Assembly: GCF_001693335.1 (NCBI RefSeq)
Contig: NZ_CP016503.1
Location: 186,001-250,000 of the forward strand
Length of the DNA: 64,000 nucleotides
Reading direction: 5' to 3'
From: Helicobacter enhydrae
Lineage (GTDB): Bacteria; Campylobacterota; Campylobacteria; Campylobacterales; Helicobacteraceae
Below the pieces are notes generated by a model. It was not told the origin of the DNA. It did not search any database and saw nothing but the letters and a program-made list of their open reading frames with translations. A program made the translations under genes and the position numbers. Below are positions 28,252-36,782 of this stretch, in pieces; position 1 is the first letter of the stretch, and every line of letters starts with the position of its first letter.

Positions 28252-28621
28252 AATCATTGTTCTTTTGTTGGGGGTTTTTTCTTGTGTTTTTGGGGCGTGG
28301 GGCTATCAGCAAGAATTGACACTCAAACGCAATGAGCTCTATGAGGTCAAGTTGCTTGTGGGGCGTGGAGATGAGCGTCCTTTGTCGTTTTTTTGGACAT
28401 TGATTGCAGATGGTGGCATTGTGGTTTTGGCAAAATACAATGGCTTCAATCAGCAAACGATTTTGTGGCAAGAACACTCGCTCAATGCTCTAAAGATCTA
28501 TTTGGATTCTTCTGTGATGTATCAGCCCCCTTATGTTTGCATTTTTTTTAAAAGCTATGATGAAAAATCCAAACAAGCCACCTTTTTGCTAACAACTTTT
28601 GGAGATGTGTATGTGCGTTAA
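28244..28621 (+). CDS. HP0241-like secreted or membrane-anchored protein
   Basis: About 125 residues with an N-terminal signal segment (RIIVLLLGVFSCVFGA) and a soluble remainder, WGYQQELTLKRNELYEVKLL and so on. Position between the HP0242-like gene and ispB matches H. pylori HP0241, whose function is unknown. It overlaps the previous stop by 8 bases; either ATG (28238 or 28244) could be used. The ispB start overlaps its end. Confidence 0.7.
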   Translation: MSRIIVLLLGVFSCVFGAWGYQQELTLKRNELYEVKLLVGRGDERPLSFFWTLIADGGIVVLAKYNGFNQQTILWQEHSLNALKIYLDSSVMYQPPYVCIFFKSYDEKSKQATFLLTTFGDVYVR

Positions 28622-29537
28622 AGAACAGACAGATATAACGGCTTTGCAAGCGATTCAAGCTCAGATCCAATCAATGATTGAAGAATACGATAACCCCTAT
28701 CTTATGCGACTTTGGGGGCATATCACACATGGCAAAATGCTTAGGAGTCGTTTGATTTTGGAGATTGCAGGATGGAATGCTCAGAGTGTGAAGCTCTCTG
28801 CTGTGGTGGAGCTGATACAACTTGCCTCACTTCTGCACGATGATGTGATTGATAATGCAAGTCTTAGGAGATCCAAACCTTCCATCAATGAGCTTTTTGG
28901 GAATCAAAATGCCGTAATGCTAGGCGATGCACTTTATTCCAAAGCTTTTTATTATCTATGTGATTTTGCCACCCCTATTGCCCGTAGCCTCTCAAATGCG
29001 GTTTGTCAGCTCTCAAGTGGCGAGATTTGGGATGTTTTCCTTGCTCAAGAAGTCAATGGGTCTTTGGATGTGTATTTTCAGATGATTGAGCAAAAAACCG
29101 CCTCACTGATTGCTTCAAGTGCCGAGTGTGCGGCTCATCTTGCAGGTTTGGATTCAAAGGCGTATTTGCATTATGGCAAATGTTTGGGGATGGCGTTTCA
29201 GATTGTTGATGATATTTTGGACATCACGCAACCTCAAGAGGTTTTGGGGAAACCTGCGATGAGTGATTTCAAAGAGGGCAAGATGACTTTGCCTTATCTA
29301 CTTCTACAAGACAAGCTAGAAGTTTGGGAGCAAGAGAGGCTCAAAGCGATGTGTGGCGTGGAACTTGACACGGAGCAAAGGGAATGGGTGGCAAGCCAAA
29401 TGCAAAAACACCAATGTATCAAACAGAGTGCAGCGATTGCCCAAAAGTATGCAAATGATGCAGTGGAGCTTCTACCAAAACCCTACAACCCAAAGCTTGA
29501 TGCAATCATTGCTTCAATGGTCCAAAGGAGTTTTTGA
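28611..29537 (+). CDS. ispB: Polyprenyl diphosphate synthase (IspB-like)
   Basis: This trans-prenyltransferase elongates farnesyl diphosphate with isopentenyl diphosphate. The first Asp-rich motif is LASLLHDDVIDNASLRR and the second MAFQIVDDILDITQ. The product would be the long side chain of menaquinone. I start at the ATG at 28611, which has GGAG six bases upstream; further start codons at 28599 and 28605 lie in the same frame. hemA begins at the overlapping TGATG. Confidence 0.9.
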   Translation: MCVKEQTDITALQAIQAQIQSMIEEYDNPYLMRLWGHITHGKMLRSRLILEIAGWNAQSVKLSAVVELIQLASLLHDDVIDNASLRRSKPSINELFGNQNAVMLGDALYSKAFYYLCDFATPIARSLSNAVCQLSSGEIWDVFLAQEVNGSLDVYFQMIEQKTASLIASSAECAAHLAGLDSKAYLHYGKCLGMAFQIVDDILDITQPQEVLGKPAMSDFKEGKMTLPYLLLQDKLEVWEQERLKAMCGVELDTEQREWVASQMQKHQCIKQSAAIAQKYANDAVELLPKPYNPKLDAIIASMVQRSF

Positions 29538-30838
29538 TGTATGCTGTGGTGAGTTTTTCATACAAGCACTTAGAGATTGCATTGAGGGAGCAAATCGCAT
29601 TGCCCCAAGACAAAATGCAAGAGTTTTATGCGAGTTTAAAAGCAGAAATATCAGAGATTGAAGAATGTATCGTGCTTTCTACTTGCAATCGTTTTGAGTT
29701 GATTATGGCGTTGGAGCGGTGGGATGAGGCGTTGCTCGTGCGGATCGTGCAGTGGGTGGCAGGGTATCAAGGCGTTTCTTATGAGTCGCTCAAAAATGGT
29801 GCGATGTTGTTTGGTGGCAAAGAGGCGATTGGGCATATTTTTGAGGTTGCAAGTAGTTTGGATAGCCTTGTTGTGGGGGAAACGCAAATCACAGGGCAAC
29901 TCAAAAGTGCTTACAAATTTTCCTATGAGAATGGATTTTGCCACAAAGAGCTAACGCGATTGATACATTTTGCGTTCAAATGTGCGGCTATGATTCGCAC
30001 ACAGACACAAATCTCCAAAAACGCTATTTCTATTTCTTCTATTGCCGTTTCGCAACTGATGCTTTTGTGTGGCGATACTCCCAAAAAAGCCCTAGTGATT
30101 GGGGCAGGGGAGATGGGGAGATTGTGCGTTAGGCATTTACTTGCTCATCAGTTTGAAGTCAAGCTCATCGTGCGTCATCTAGAGAATGCTAGAGAGTTTG
30201 TTGAAAGTCTTGATACCCCCTCTATTAGCGTCGCTTCTTTTGGAGATTTGCAAAGCGATCTTTGTGATTATCCTTATGTTTTCACTGCTACAGGGGCACA
30301 AAATGCAATTATCACCAAAGCGATGATTGCACCAAGTGCATTGGATAGGATATGGTTTGATCTTGCTTTGCCTCGCGATATTGAGGGGAGTAGGGAGGAG
30401 TTGCAGGGCAAAGGAATCAGCCTCTATGTGATTGATGATTTGCAAGAATTGATGAATGCAAATATGCAAAAAAGGCAAGGAGAGCTTCTAGAAGCACACA
30501 AAATCATCAAACATCAGATTCAAGAGTTTGAGATTTGGCTCAAAGGGCTTGAGGTGGAGCCATTGATCAAGTCGTTTCGAGAAAAAGCACGCACTTGTTG
30601 CGTGGGGGAGGTGGATAGGGCGATACAAAAAGGCTATTTGCAAGAAGAAGAGCGTGAGAATGTGATACGGATTTTGCACAACGCGTTCAATAAGTTTTTG
30701 CATCATCCGACAATCTACATCAAATCTATCCAAGAGAAGCCAGAAGGGGACTTTATCCTAGAAAATGTCAAAAAGCTTTTTGATCTTGGAGAGCAGAACA
30801 CCACGCAAATGTCTTATAAATGTGAAAAAGATCAATAA
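29537..30838 (+). CDS. hemA: Glutamyl-tRNA reductase HemA
   Basis: The 433-residue NADPH enzyme reduces glutamyl-tRNA to glutamate-1-semialdehyde, the first step of heme synthesis. The catalytic cysteine sits in VLSTCNRFELI; VVGETQITGQLKSAY and ALVIGAGEMGRLCVRHL are the substrate and NADPH-binding motifs. The ATG at 29537 overlaps the ispB stop. hemC, three genes later, belongs to the same pathway. Confidence 0.95.
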   Translation: MYAVVSFSYKHLEIALREQIALPQDKMQEFYASLKAEISEIEECIVLSTCNRFELIMALERWDEALLVRIVQWVAGYQGVSYESLKNGAMLFGGKEAIGHIFEVASSLDSLVVGETQITGQLKSAYKFSYENGFCHKELTRLIHFAFKCAAMIRTQTQISKNAISISSIAVSQLMLLCGDTPKKALVIGAGEMGRLCVRHLLAHQFEVKLIVRHLENAREFVESLDTPSISVASFGDLQSDLCDYPYVFTATGAQNAIITKAMIAPSALDRIWFDLALPRDIEGSREELQGKGISLYVIDDLQELMNANMQKRQGELLEAHKIIKHQIQEFEIWLKGLEVEPLIKSFREKARTCCVGEVDRAIQKGYLQEEERENVIRILHNAFNKFLHHPTIYIKSIQEKPEGDFILENVKKLFDLGEQNTTQMSYKCEKDQ

Positions 30839-30850
30839 AAGGAGTTTGAA

Positions 30851-32083
30851 ATGAAAATGAGCGAGAGCTTCATCTATACTTCCAAAGAAACCCCAAAAGA
30901 TGCTGAGCTCAAGAGCCATCAGTTTTTGGTGCGGGCTGGATATATCCAACAAGTTGGAGCAGGGATTTACAATCTACTGCCTTTGGGGTTGAGTGTCTTG
31001 GAAAATATCAAGACAATCATTCGGAAACATCTCAATGACGCAGGGGCACAGGAGCTGGTGCTAGGTTTTGTCACCCCTGCGAGTTTTTGGCAGAAGTCGG
31101 GGCGTTATGAACAATATGGCAAAGAGCTACTAAGAATCAAAGACAGAAAAGATCAAGATTTTGTGCTAGGTCCGACTTATGAAGAGGCGATTGTGGAGTG
31201 TGTGCGTGGGAGGATCGCAAGCTACAAGCAACTCCCTATCAATCTCTATCAGATCCATTTGAAGTTTCGCGATGAGTTGAGGGCTAGGTTTGGTCTGATT
31301 CGTGGGCGGGAGTTTGTGATGAAAGATGCCTATAGTTTCCATAGCACTCAAGAGGATTTGGATCGAGAGTTTTTGGTGATGGAAGAGGCTTATCGCAAGA
31401 TTTTTGATGAGCTAGGGATCAGATATGTTGTCGTCGAGGCAGATAGTGGGGCGATTGGAGGGAGTGGGAGCAAGGAGTTTATGCTCCTTGCCTCTTGTGG
31501 TGAAGACACGCTAGTCACTTGTGAGTGTGGCTATGCGAGTAATATCGAAGTCGCAAAAATCGGAGAGGATGATAAATGCTGTAAGTGTGGCTCTACCCTC
31601 AGATATGAAAAAGGGATCGAGATCGGGCATATTTTCAAGCTGGGCGATAAATACTCCAAACCGATGAATGCGACTTTTTTGGATCAGCAGGGCAAAGCAC
31701 AGCCTTTTGTGATGGGGTGCTATGGGATAGGGGTCTCGCGTCTGATTGCAGGAATCGCAGAGCAAATGAGCGATGACAAAGGCTTGTGTTGGAATAGCAA
31801 TATCGCACCTTTTGAAAAACTCATTTTGATTTCAAATATCAAAGATGAGAGGCAGAGGGAGGTTGGGCTATCTCTCTATCATCATTTGCGTGCCAAAGGG
31901 GAGCGTGTCTTGCTAGATGATCGCAATGAGCGTTTTGGGGTGAAAATCAGTGATTTTGAGCTGTTGGGGATCCCTGAAGCGTTGGTTGTAGGCAAGGATT
32001 TGGAGAATGGGCAAGTAGAGCTTATCAATCGCAAAGATTCAAATAGGTTGCGATTGGAGATCGATACGATTTTGGGAGCATAG
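30851..32083 (+). CDS. proS: Prolyl-tRNA synthetase lacking the INS editing domain
   Basis: This class II synthetase charges tRNA-Pro. Motif 2 is FRDELRARFGLIRGREFVMKDAYSFH (about 139-164) and motif 3 GCYGIGVSRLIAGIAEQ (about 289-305). The C-terminal anticodon-binding domain follows. At 410 residues it is about 165 shorter than the standard bacterial form such as H. pylori ProS. After SCGEDTLVTCECGYAS (206-230) the frame goes directly to KIGEDDKCCKCGSTLRYEKGIEIGHIF, so the INS insertion that hydrolyses mischarged Ala-tRNA is absent. The four cysteines at 224, 226, 243-246 may form a zinc knuckle. The ends are intact, so this is not a truncation. AAGGAG precedes the ATG. Confidence 0.93.
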   Translation: MKMSESFIYTSKETPKDAELKSHQFLVRAGYIQQVGAGIYNLLPLGLSVLENIKTIIRKHLNDAGAQELVLGFVTPASFWQKSGRYEQYGKELLRIKDRKDQDFVLGPTYEEAIVECVRGRIASYKQLPINLYQIHLKFRDELRARFGLIRGREFVMKDAYSFHSTQEDLDREFLVMEEAYRKIFDELGIRYVVVEADSGAIGGSGSKEFMLLASCGEDTLVTCECGYASNIEVAKIGEDDKCCKCGSTLRYEKGIEIGHIFKLGDKYSKPMNATFLDQQGKAQPFVMGCYGIGVSRLIAGIAEQMSDDKGLCWNSNIAPFEKLILISNIKDERQREVGLSLYHHLRAKGERVLLDDRNERFGVKISDFELLGIPEALVVGKDLENGQVELINRKDSNRLRLEIDTILGA

Positions 32084-32084
32084 G

Positions 32085-32525
32085 ATGAGAGTTTTTTGGT
32101 TTTTGGTTTTTTATTTTTTCTTGGAGCTTGGGGGGTTTGTCGCTTTTAGCCATTATTTTGGGTTTTTGAATCTTGTCCTTGAAATCATCTTGAGTGCTTT
32201 TGTGGGGATATGGTTGTTGAAAAAAGTTTTTTTGCTAGATGGAAGCTCGATTTCTGATTTTTTTAGGGAGATCAAAAGCCCTAGGGATTTGTTGGTGTCA
32301 AATTTGAGCAAAACACTCGGGGCGATTTTGATTATTTTGCCCGGAGTTTTTGGGGATTGTGTGGGGGTGGCATTGCAGATTGGTGTGTTTGATGGTGTGA
32401 TTATTGGCTTGTTGAGTAAGTTTTTTGTGGATACAAGCACACGCAGAGATGAAGATGCAGACATCATCGATGCAGAGATTATTTATGAGGAAGATACAGA
32501 TGAAAAAAGTCATCATAGGCACTAG
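32085..32525 (+). CDS. FxsA family inner-membrane protein
   Basis: The 146-residue product has three or four hydrophobic helices followed by an acidic, charged tail (DEDADIIDAEIIYEEDTDEK). The N-terminal FWFLVFYFFLELGGFVAFS and the central LILPGVFGD-like pattern match the FxsA family, whose E. coli member suppresses F exclusion of phage T7. It starts one base after proS and overlaps hemC by 26 bases. Confidence 0.85.
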   Translation: MRVFWFLVFYFFLELGGFVAFSHYFGFLNLVLEIILSAFVGIWLLKKVFLLDGSSISDFFREIKSPRDLLVSNLSKTLGAILIILPGVFGDCVGVALQIGVFDGVIIGLLSKFFVDTSTRRDEDADIIDAEIIYEEDTDEKSHHRH

Positions 32526-33435
32526 AGGGAGTGCTTTGGCACTATGGCAGGCTCACTATATTGCCAAACGATTGTTAGAAGAGTGTCAGCTAGAGAGTGA
32601 GATAAAAATCGTGCAAACAAAAGGCGATAAAATCTTGGACACGCCATTATCCAAAATCGGAGGCAAGGGGCTTTTTACCAAAGAGCTTGAGGAGCTTTTG
32701 TTGCACAAAGAGATCGATCTTGCAGTCCATTCGCTCAAAGATGTGCCGGTGGTGCTTCCTGATGGTTTGAATCTGTGTGCGATTACAGAACGCGAAGATG
32801 TGAGGGATTGTTTTTTGAGTTTGCATTATGGGAGCATTGCTGAGTTGCCACAAGGTGCGAGAGTGGGGACAACTTCTCTAAGACGGACAATGCAAGTCAA
32901 ATCAATGCGTCAAGATTTGCAAACACAAAGCTTGAGGGGCAATGTGCAAACGCGTTTGAAGCGATTGGAAAATGGGGAATTTGAGGGGATTATTTTGGCA
33001 AGTGCAGGTTTGAAAAGGTTGGGGATACAAGGGGAGATCCCTTTTTGCCATTTCCTCTCAACTCAAGAAATGCTTCCTGCGATGGGGCAGGGTGCTTTGG
33101 GGCTTGAGAGCCATCAAGATTCGCCTTTTAATGCGTATTTTGCGATGCTCAATGATCCACAAACAGCTTTGCTGTGTGGGTGCGAACGAGAGTTTGTCAA
33201 AAGGCTAGATGGTGGGTGTCAAGTGCCAATCGGTGTGTATGCGATGATGGAAGATGAGGCAATCGTCCTTGAAGCCAAAATTGGATTGCCAAGTGGTGGG
33301 CAGATGTTGCGCTCAAAAATCAAGGGGCAAAATGCCAAGGAGATCGCCACAAAACTAGCAGATGAGTTTTTGGCTCAAGGTGCAAGGGAAATCTTGCAAA
33401 AAGCCCAAGAGTGGGATTTCTCAGCTACAATCTAG
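32500..33435 (+). CDS. hemC: Porphobilinogen deaminase HemC
   Basis: The enzyme polymerises four porphobilinogens to hydroxymethylbilane. The start MKKVIIGTRGSALALWQAHY and the cofactor-binding cysteine in KRLDGGCQVPIGVYA are diagnostic; SLRRTMQVKS contacts the dipyrromethane carboxylates. I start at the ATG at 32500 (311 residues) with GAGGA upstream; the longer frame from 32425 only overlaps fxsA. Confidence 0.95.
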   Translation: MKKVIIGTRGSALALWQAHYIAKRLLEECQLESEIKIVQTKGDKILDTPLSKIGGKGLFTKELEELLLHKEIDLAVHSLKDVPVVLPDGLNLCAITEREDVRDCFLSLHYGSIAELPQGARVGTTSLRRTMQVKSMRQDLQTQSLRGNVQTRLKRLENGEFEGIILASAGLKRLGIQGEIPFCHFLSTQEMLPAMGQGALGLESHQDSPFNAYFAMLNDPQTALLCGCEREFVKRLDGGCQVPIGVYAMMEDEAIVLEAKIGLPSGGQMLRSKIKGQNAKEIATKLADEFLAQGAREILQKAQEWDFSATI

Positions 33436-33614
33436 CGAGTTTGCTAGGCAAAGCTTGAAGTTTTGGTTTTTGGTATTTTGTATCGAAATGATAGGGGGGG
33501 TGCGTTTGTCCTTGCCTCATCTCCTTATCTCAACTTCTAGAGTTTGTCTTTCTACAAGATTGGTATAGCACAAATACGCTCCTTTTTGTTTCAACATTAT
33601 TCTCTCCATTGGAA
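33436..33614. other. Short intergenic region with a G7 run
   Basis: The 179 bases between hemC and the convergent DUF285 gene contain a G7 run (33494-33500) and no clear gene. On the minus strand an alternative frame of the DUF285 gene end (33521-33682) reads GISANTITATHLTNQETSDS and onward without a stop, suggesting the original C-terminus of that gene may have extended here. No strong terminator hairpin is visible. Confidence 0.35.
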
Positions 33615-35258
33615 TCACTTGTTTCTTGATTTGTCAAATGTGTTGCTGTAATGGTATTGGCAGAGATGCCTCCATTGCTCTAAGGGCTGATTGAATGAGT
33701 ATGCACCACAAAACATTGAATCCATATTGATGACACTTAAGATATTCCACTTACCCAAGGGTTGATTAAACTTTTTTGCATGAGCAAACATCTTGCTCAT
33801 ATCTCTTACATTACTCACATCCCAATTCTCTAAAGGCTGATTAAATACACTTGCCTTATAAAACATACCCCCCATATCCTCCACTTTCGAGACATCCCAT
33901 TTTTGCAAAGACTGATTAAACTTTTTTGCATGAGCGAACATGGCATTCATATTTTCCACATTACTCACATCCCAATTCTCTAAAGGCTGATTGAAACTCA
34001 TTGCTTTAAAAAACATTTCTTTCATATTTTTAACGCTAGAGACATCCCATTTCCCTAAAGAACAATCAAATTCTTCTGCATGGGCAAACATACCCCCCAT
34101 ATCCTCCACTTTCGAGACATCCCATTTTTGCAAAGACTGATTAAACTTTTTTGCTTTAAAAAACATTTCTTTCATATCTCTTACATTACTCACATCCCAA
34201 TTCTCTAAGGGTTGATTGAATGATTCAGCCCAATAGAACATTCTTTTTATATCCTCCACTTTCGAGACATCCCATTTTTGCAAAGACTGATTAAACTTTT
34301 TTGCATGAGCAAACATCTTGCTCATATCTCTTACATTGCTGACATCCCATTGCCCCAGAGGTTGATTGAATGCTTTTGCAAACTCAAACATTCCACTCAT
34401 ATTTGTTACACGCCCTACATTCCACTTATCCAGAGGCTGATTAAATTTTTCTGTATGAGCGAACATGGCATTCATATTTTCCACATTACCCACATCCCAA
34501 TTCTCTAGGGGTTGATTAAACTCTTCTGTATAATGAAACATAATACTCATATCTCTTACATTGCTTACATCCCATTGCCCCAGAGGTTGATTGAATGCTT
34601 TTGCACTATAAAACATTCTAACCATAGATATCACACTAGAAACATCCCATTGCCCCAGAGGCTGATTGAATGCTTTTGCAAACTCAAACATTCCACTCAT
34701 ATCTCTTACATTGCTTACATTCCACTTATCCAGAGGCTGATTAAACTTTTCTGTATGAGCAAACATCTTGCTCATATCTCTTACATTGCTTACATTCCAA
34801 TTCTCTAAGGGTTGATTGAATGAGTATGCACCACAAAACATTGAATCCATATTGATGACACTTAAGACATTCCACTTATCCAGAGGCTGATTAAACTTTT
34901 CTGTATGAGCAAACATCTTGCTCATATCTCTTACATTGCTTACATTCCAATTCTCTAAGGGTTGATTGAATGCTTTTGCATAGCCAAACATCTCTCTCAT
35001 ATTTTCCACATTGCTCACATCCCAATTCTCTAGGGGTTGATTGAAGGTTTCGCTCCAACAAAACATTTTACTCATATCTCTTACATTACTCACATCCCAC
35101 TGAGTAATTCCCACAAACTCATCATTACTCCTTTGGGTATTTGAAAACAAAAAACTCATATCTGTGATTTTACTAGTATCAATATCACCTAGTGCAATGC
35201 TGATATCTTCACAAAGTGCTTTGAGCTCTTCTTTTGTAGAGGGTGTGTATTTTTTCAT
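33615..35258 (-). CDS. BspA-like DUF285 repeat protein
   Basis: The start at 35258 (MKKYTPSTKEELKALCED) has GGAGAG at a normal distance; the frame is open to 35459 without start signals. After an N-terminal cap the protein consists of 18 complete 25-residue repeats, consensus FNQPLENWDVSNVRDMSKMFAHA, plus degenerate ones at both ends. This is the DUF285 repeat of BspA-like surface or secreted proteins. There is no signal peptide. At DNA level the 75-bp units are nearly identical; for example, the stretch encoding NMDSMFCGAYSFNQPL occurs at about 33690-33740 and 34815-34865. The last residues after FNQPLEQW do not fit the repeat and may result from a frameshift. Function unknown. Confidence 0.85.
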   Translation of the reverse strand: MKKYTPSTKEELKALCEDISIALGDIDTSKITDMSFLFSNTQRSNDEFVGITQWDVSNVRDMSKMFCWSETFNQPLENWDVSNVENMREMFGYAKAFNQPLENWNVSNVRDMSKMFAHTEKFNQPLDKWNVLSVINMDSMFCGAYSFNQPLENWNVSNVRDMSKMFAHTEKFNQPLDKWNVSNVRDMSGMFEFAKAFNQPLGQWDVSSVISMVRMFYSAKAFNQPLGQWDVSNVRDMSIMFHYTEEFNQPLENWDVGNVENMNAMFAHTEKFNQPLDKWNVGRVTNMSGMFEFAKAFNQPLGQWDVSNVRDMSKMFAHAKKFNQSLQKWDVSKVEDIKRMFYWAESFNQPLENWDVSNVRDMKEMFFKAKKFNQSLQKWDVSKVEDMGGMFAHAEEFDCSLGKWDVSSVKNMKEMFFKAMSFNQPLENWDVSNVENMNAMFAHAKKFNQSLQKWDVSKVEDMGGMFYKASVFNQPLENWDVSNVRDMSKMFAHAKKFNQPLGKWNILSVINMDSMFCGAYSFNQPLEQWRHLCQYHYSNTFDKSRNK

Positions 35259-35319
35259 TTTTTTCTCTCCAATAGTTAAAACTTTACAATTTCGATCCGT
35301 GAATAAATAATCTGTATTT

Positions 35320-35793
35320 TTATTTTCCAGAGTGCCATTTGAGCTGCTTTCCTTCTTTTGTTTTTGGGTATAGGCGTTCAATCGCAGAGCTTTCGTTCTC
35401 AAGTTTTGATCTGATACCATAAATACTTCCATTGGGCATTTTGTAGGCATCTCCGCCATAATTACCTATACCCTCTTTTGGATATTCTCCATTAGGGATA
35501 TTCTTTCCACTGTTTTGAATGTTTTCAACACTCGCTTTAAAATCTTTCTCTGGAATTGTCCCTATCTTATCATTTTCTTTGATTTGTTGCTTCCCTTTAC
35601 GGGTAATGTTATTAGTCTTCACATATGGATCATTAATGAGTTCTTTGCCACTCCTTTGCTCACTCTCTTTAATTCCTTTCTCAGTTGTTTTTTTGCTAGG
35701 CTTCATTGTTGCTTTTTTAGCCACCCAAGTAACAACTCTTTTGATCAAAGGAGCTAAATTATCCCTCTCTCCATTCCCACTCATATCACCCAA
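35320..35793 (-). CDS. Unrecognised ORF, probably the C-terminal part of a larger protein
   Basis: The frame is open from at least 35890, upstream of any usable start. The product is hydrophilic and basic: DMSGNGERDNLAPLIKRVV, a Lys/Thr-rich linker (KPSKKTTEKGIKESEQRSG), then GIGNYGGDAYKMPNGSIYGI and a compact C-terminus ending LKWHSGK. Linker plus a compact basic C-terminal module is the architecture of polymorphic-toxin tips, but I recognise no toxin motif. It abuts a plus-strand fragment at about 35885, which suggests a recombination junction cut off its N-terminal part. The DUF285 gene follows 62 bases later on the same strand. Confidence 0.45.
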   Translation of the reverse strand: MGDMSGNGERDNLAPLIKRVVTWVAKKATMKPSKKTTEKGIKESEQRSGKELINDPYVKTNNITRKGKQQIKENDKIGTIPEKDFKASVENIQNSGKNIPNGEYPKEGIGNYGGDAYKMPNGSIYGIRSKLENESSAIERLYPKTKEGKQLKWHSGK

Positions 35794-35886
35794 GTAAGCG
35801 ATCGCATTATAAGCATTCCCTTGTTTAAAAATGCTTGAATCTGCATATCTAACATTCCACTCTCGAGTGTTGATTGTATTGGTATT

Positions 35887-36105
35887 TTGATTAATCGCGA
35901 TGAGCTTGAGATCCCAGCCACAACTCTTGAAAACGCTTTTAGAATCGCTTATAGCAATAAAAAAAGCAGTGCTATCGAGGTTCTATCAGATTTGAAAAGA
36001 CGCAATAAGTTAGATGAACTCAAATCTGTTTTTCCAAATTTTGATTACATTTATGACAAAGGATGTCGCACACTCAAATTCAGTGGAGTTTTGAAACATT
36101 CCTAA
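35887..36105 (+). pseudogene. C-terminal fragment of an unknown protein
   Basis: The frame encodes INRDELEIPATTLENAFRIA and ends GCRTLKFSGVLKHS. The composition looks like real, charged, helical protein (SAIEVLSDLKRRNKLDELKS) but there is no ribosome-binding site and the frame is closed upstream at 35836. I take it as the tail of a gene cut by the same junction that truncated the minus-strand ORF to its left. No family is recognised. Confidence 0.4.
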
Positions 36106-36374
36106 ATATCACTATTGTTTAATGTCAAATAATGGTTTTTAATTATTAAGTAATGTATGAAATTGTAAGAGATCTTGCAATCACATTCTAATTCTTTTTC
36201 AGCAATTGCATCATCTACCTTTTGCGTATAGTTTTGATGAAATGATAAGAATGGTGTAATAAGACTGCAAGAGTGATGATAAAAACAATTGCCCAAAAGC
36301 AAATTATGATCAGAAGAGGGAGATCCACTGGGAGATAATGCAACACAAGTAAAAGAGGAAGGTCAAAAATAGAC
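36106..36374. other. AT-rich stretch with a possible decayed membrane-protein frame
   Basis: The region is very AT-rich. On the minus strand 36215-36388 encodes a hydrophobic sequence (FKSIFDLPLLLVLHYLPVD, then LLIIICFWAIVFIITLAV) without a start codon of its own, directly after the 132-residue membrane protein gene. Another frame continues with TQKVDDAIAEKELECDCK to 36102. Together they could be a frame-broken small membrane protein. Neither is convincing alone. Confidence 0.3.
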
Positions 36375-36773
36375 TTAAAGAAGAGTGGTTAAATAACCTA
36401 AAAGCTCTTGCTGATAAGGCGTATTATCAAAAAACAGATAAATGCAAAGCATCACAAAACAATATCCACAAATGAAGCTAAGATGATATAAGTATTTAGT
36501 GTGGATTAAGATTGAAAATCTCATCATACAAGAACCAATACATAAGACAAGCACAATCGGAATAAAAAGCATAAGGCTCATAAAATCCAAAAAATGTATC
36601 AAACGCGTGTCAAATGGACTATATGCAAGAGGTGCAAAGCCAATCAGCATCATTCTGATTGCAAGATTTTTGGTTTGTTTTTGTGTATCGTGGAGAAGAT
36701 TGTAGAAATACAAACATAAAATAGGCAAGAAAATAAGATAAAACAATGAGATTAGTTTGAAATGTATTTGCAT
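36375..36773 (-). CDS. Small integral membrane protein of unknown function
   Basis: The 132-residue product has four hydrophobic segments (about 7-25, 40-56, 64-84, 98-118) and short charged loops. No conserved family motif is recognised. It lies 9 bases after the first of the three outer-membrane protein paralogues on the same strand, and its AT-rich composition matches the accessory island around it. Confidence 0.5.
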   Translation of the reverse strand: MQIHFKLISLFYLIFLPILCLYFYNLLHDTQKQTKNLAIRMMLIGFAPLAYSPFDTRLIHFLDFMSLMLFIPIVLVLCIGSCMMRFSILIHTKYLYHLSFICGYCFVMLCIYLFFDNTPYQQELLGYLTTLL

Positions 36774-36782
36774 TGCTTAGAA

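Noticed and set aside
29353-29661. 102-codon ORF across the ispB-hemA junction
   Set aside because: It is a shadow frame; both ispB and hemA are well supported by motifs through the same bases.
34278-34808. Two + strand ORFs with CICYTPYIPLIQRLIKFFCM-like repeats
   Set aside because: They are the antisense reading of the 25-residue DUF285 repeats on the minus strand.
36102-36302. 66-codon minus-strand ORF
   Set aside because: It has no start signal and the N-terminal half competes with a more hydrophobic frame. It is kept only as part of the note on a decayed membrane protein.
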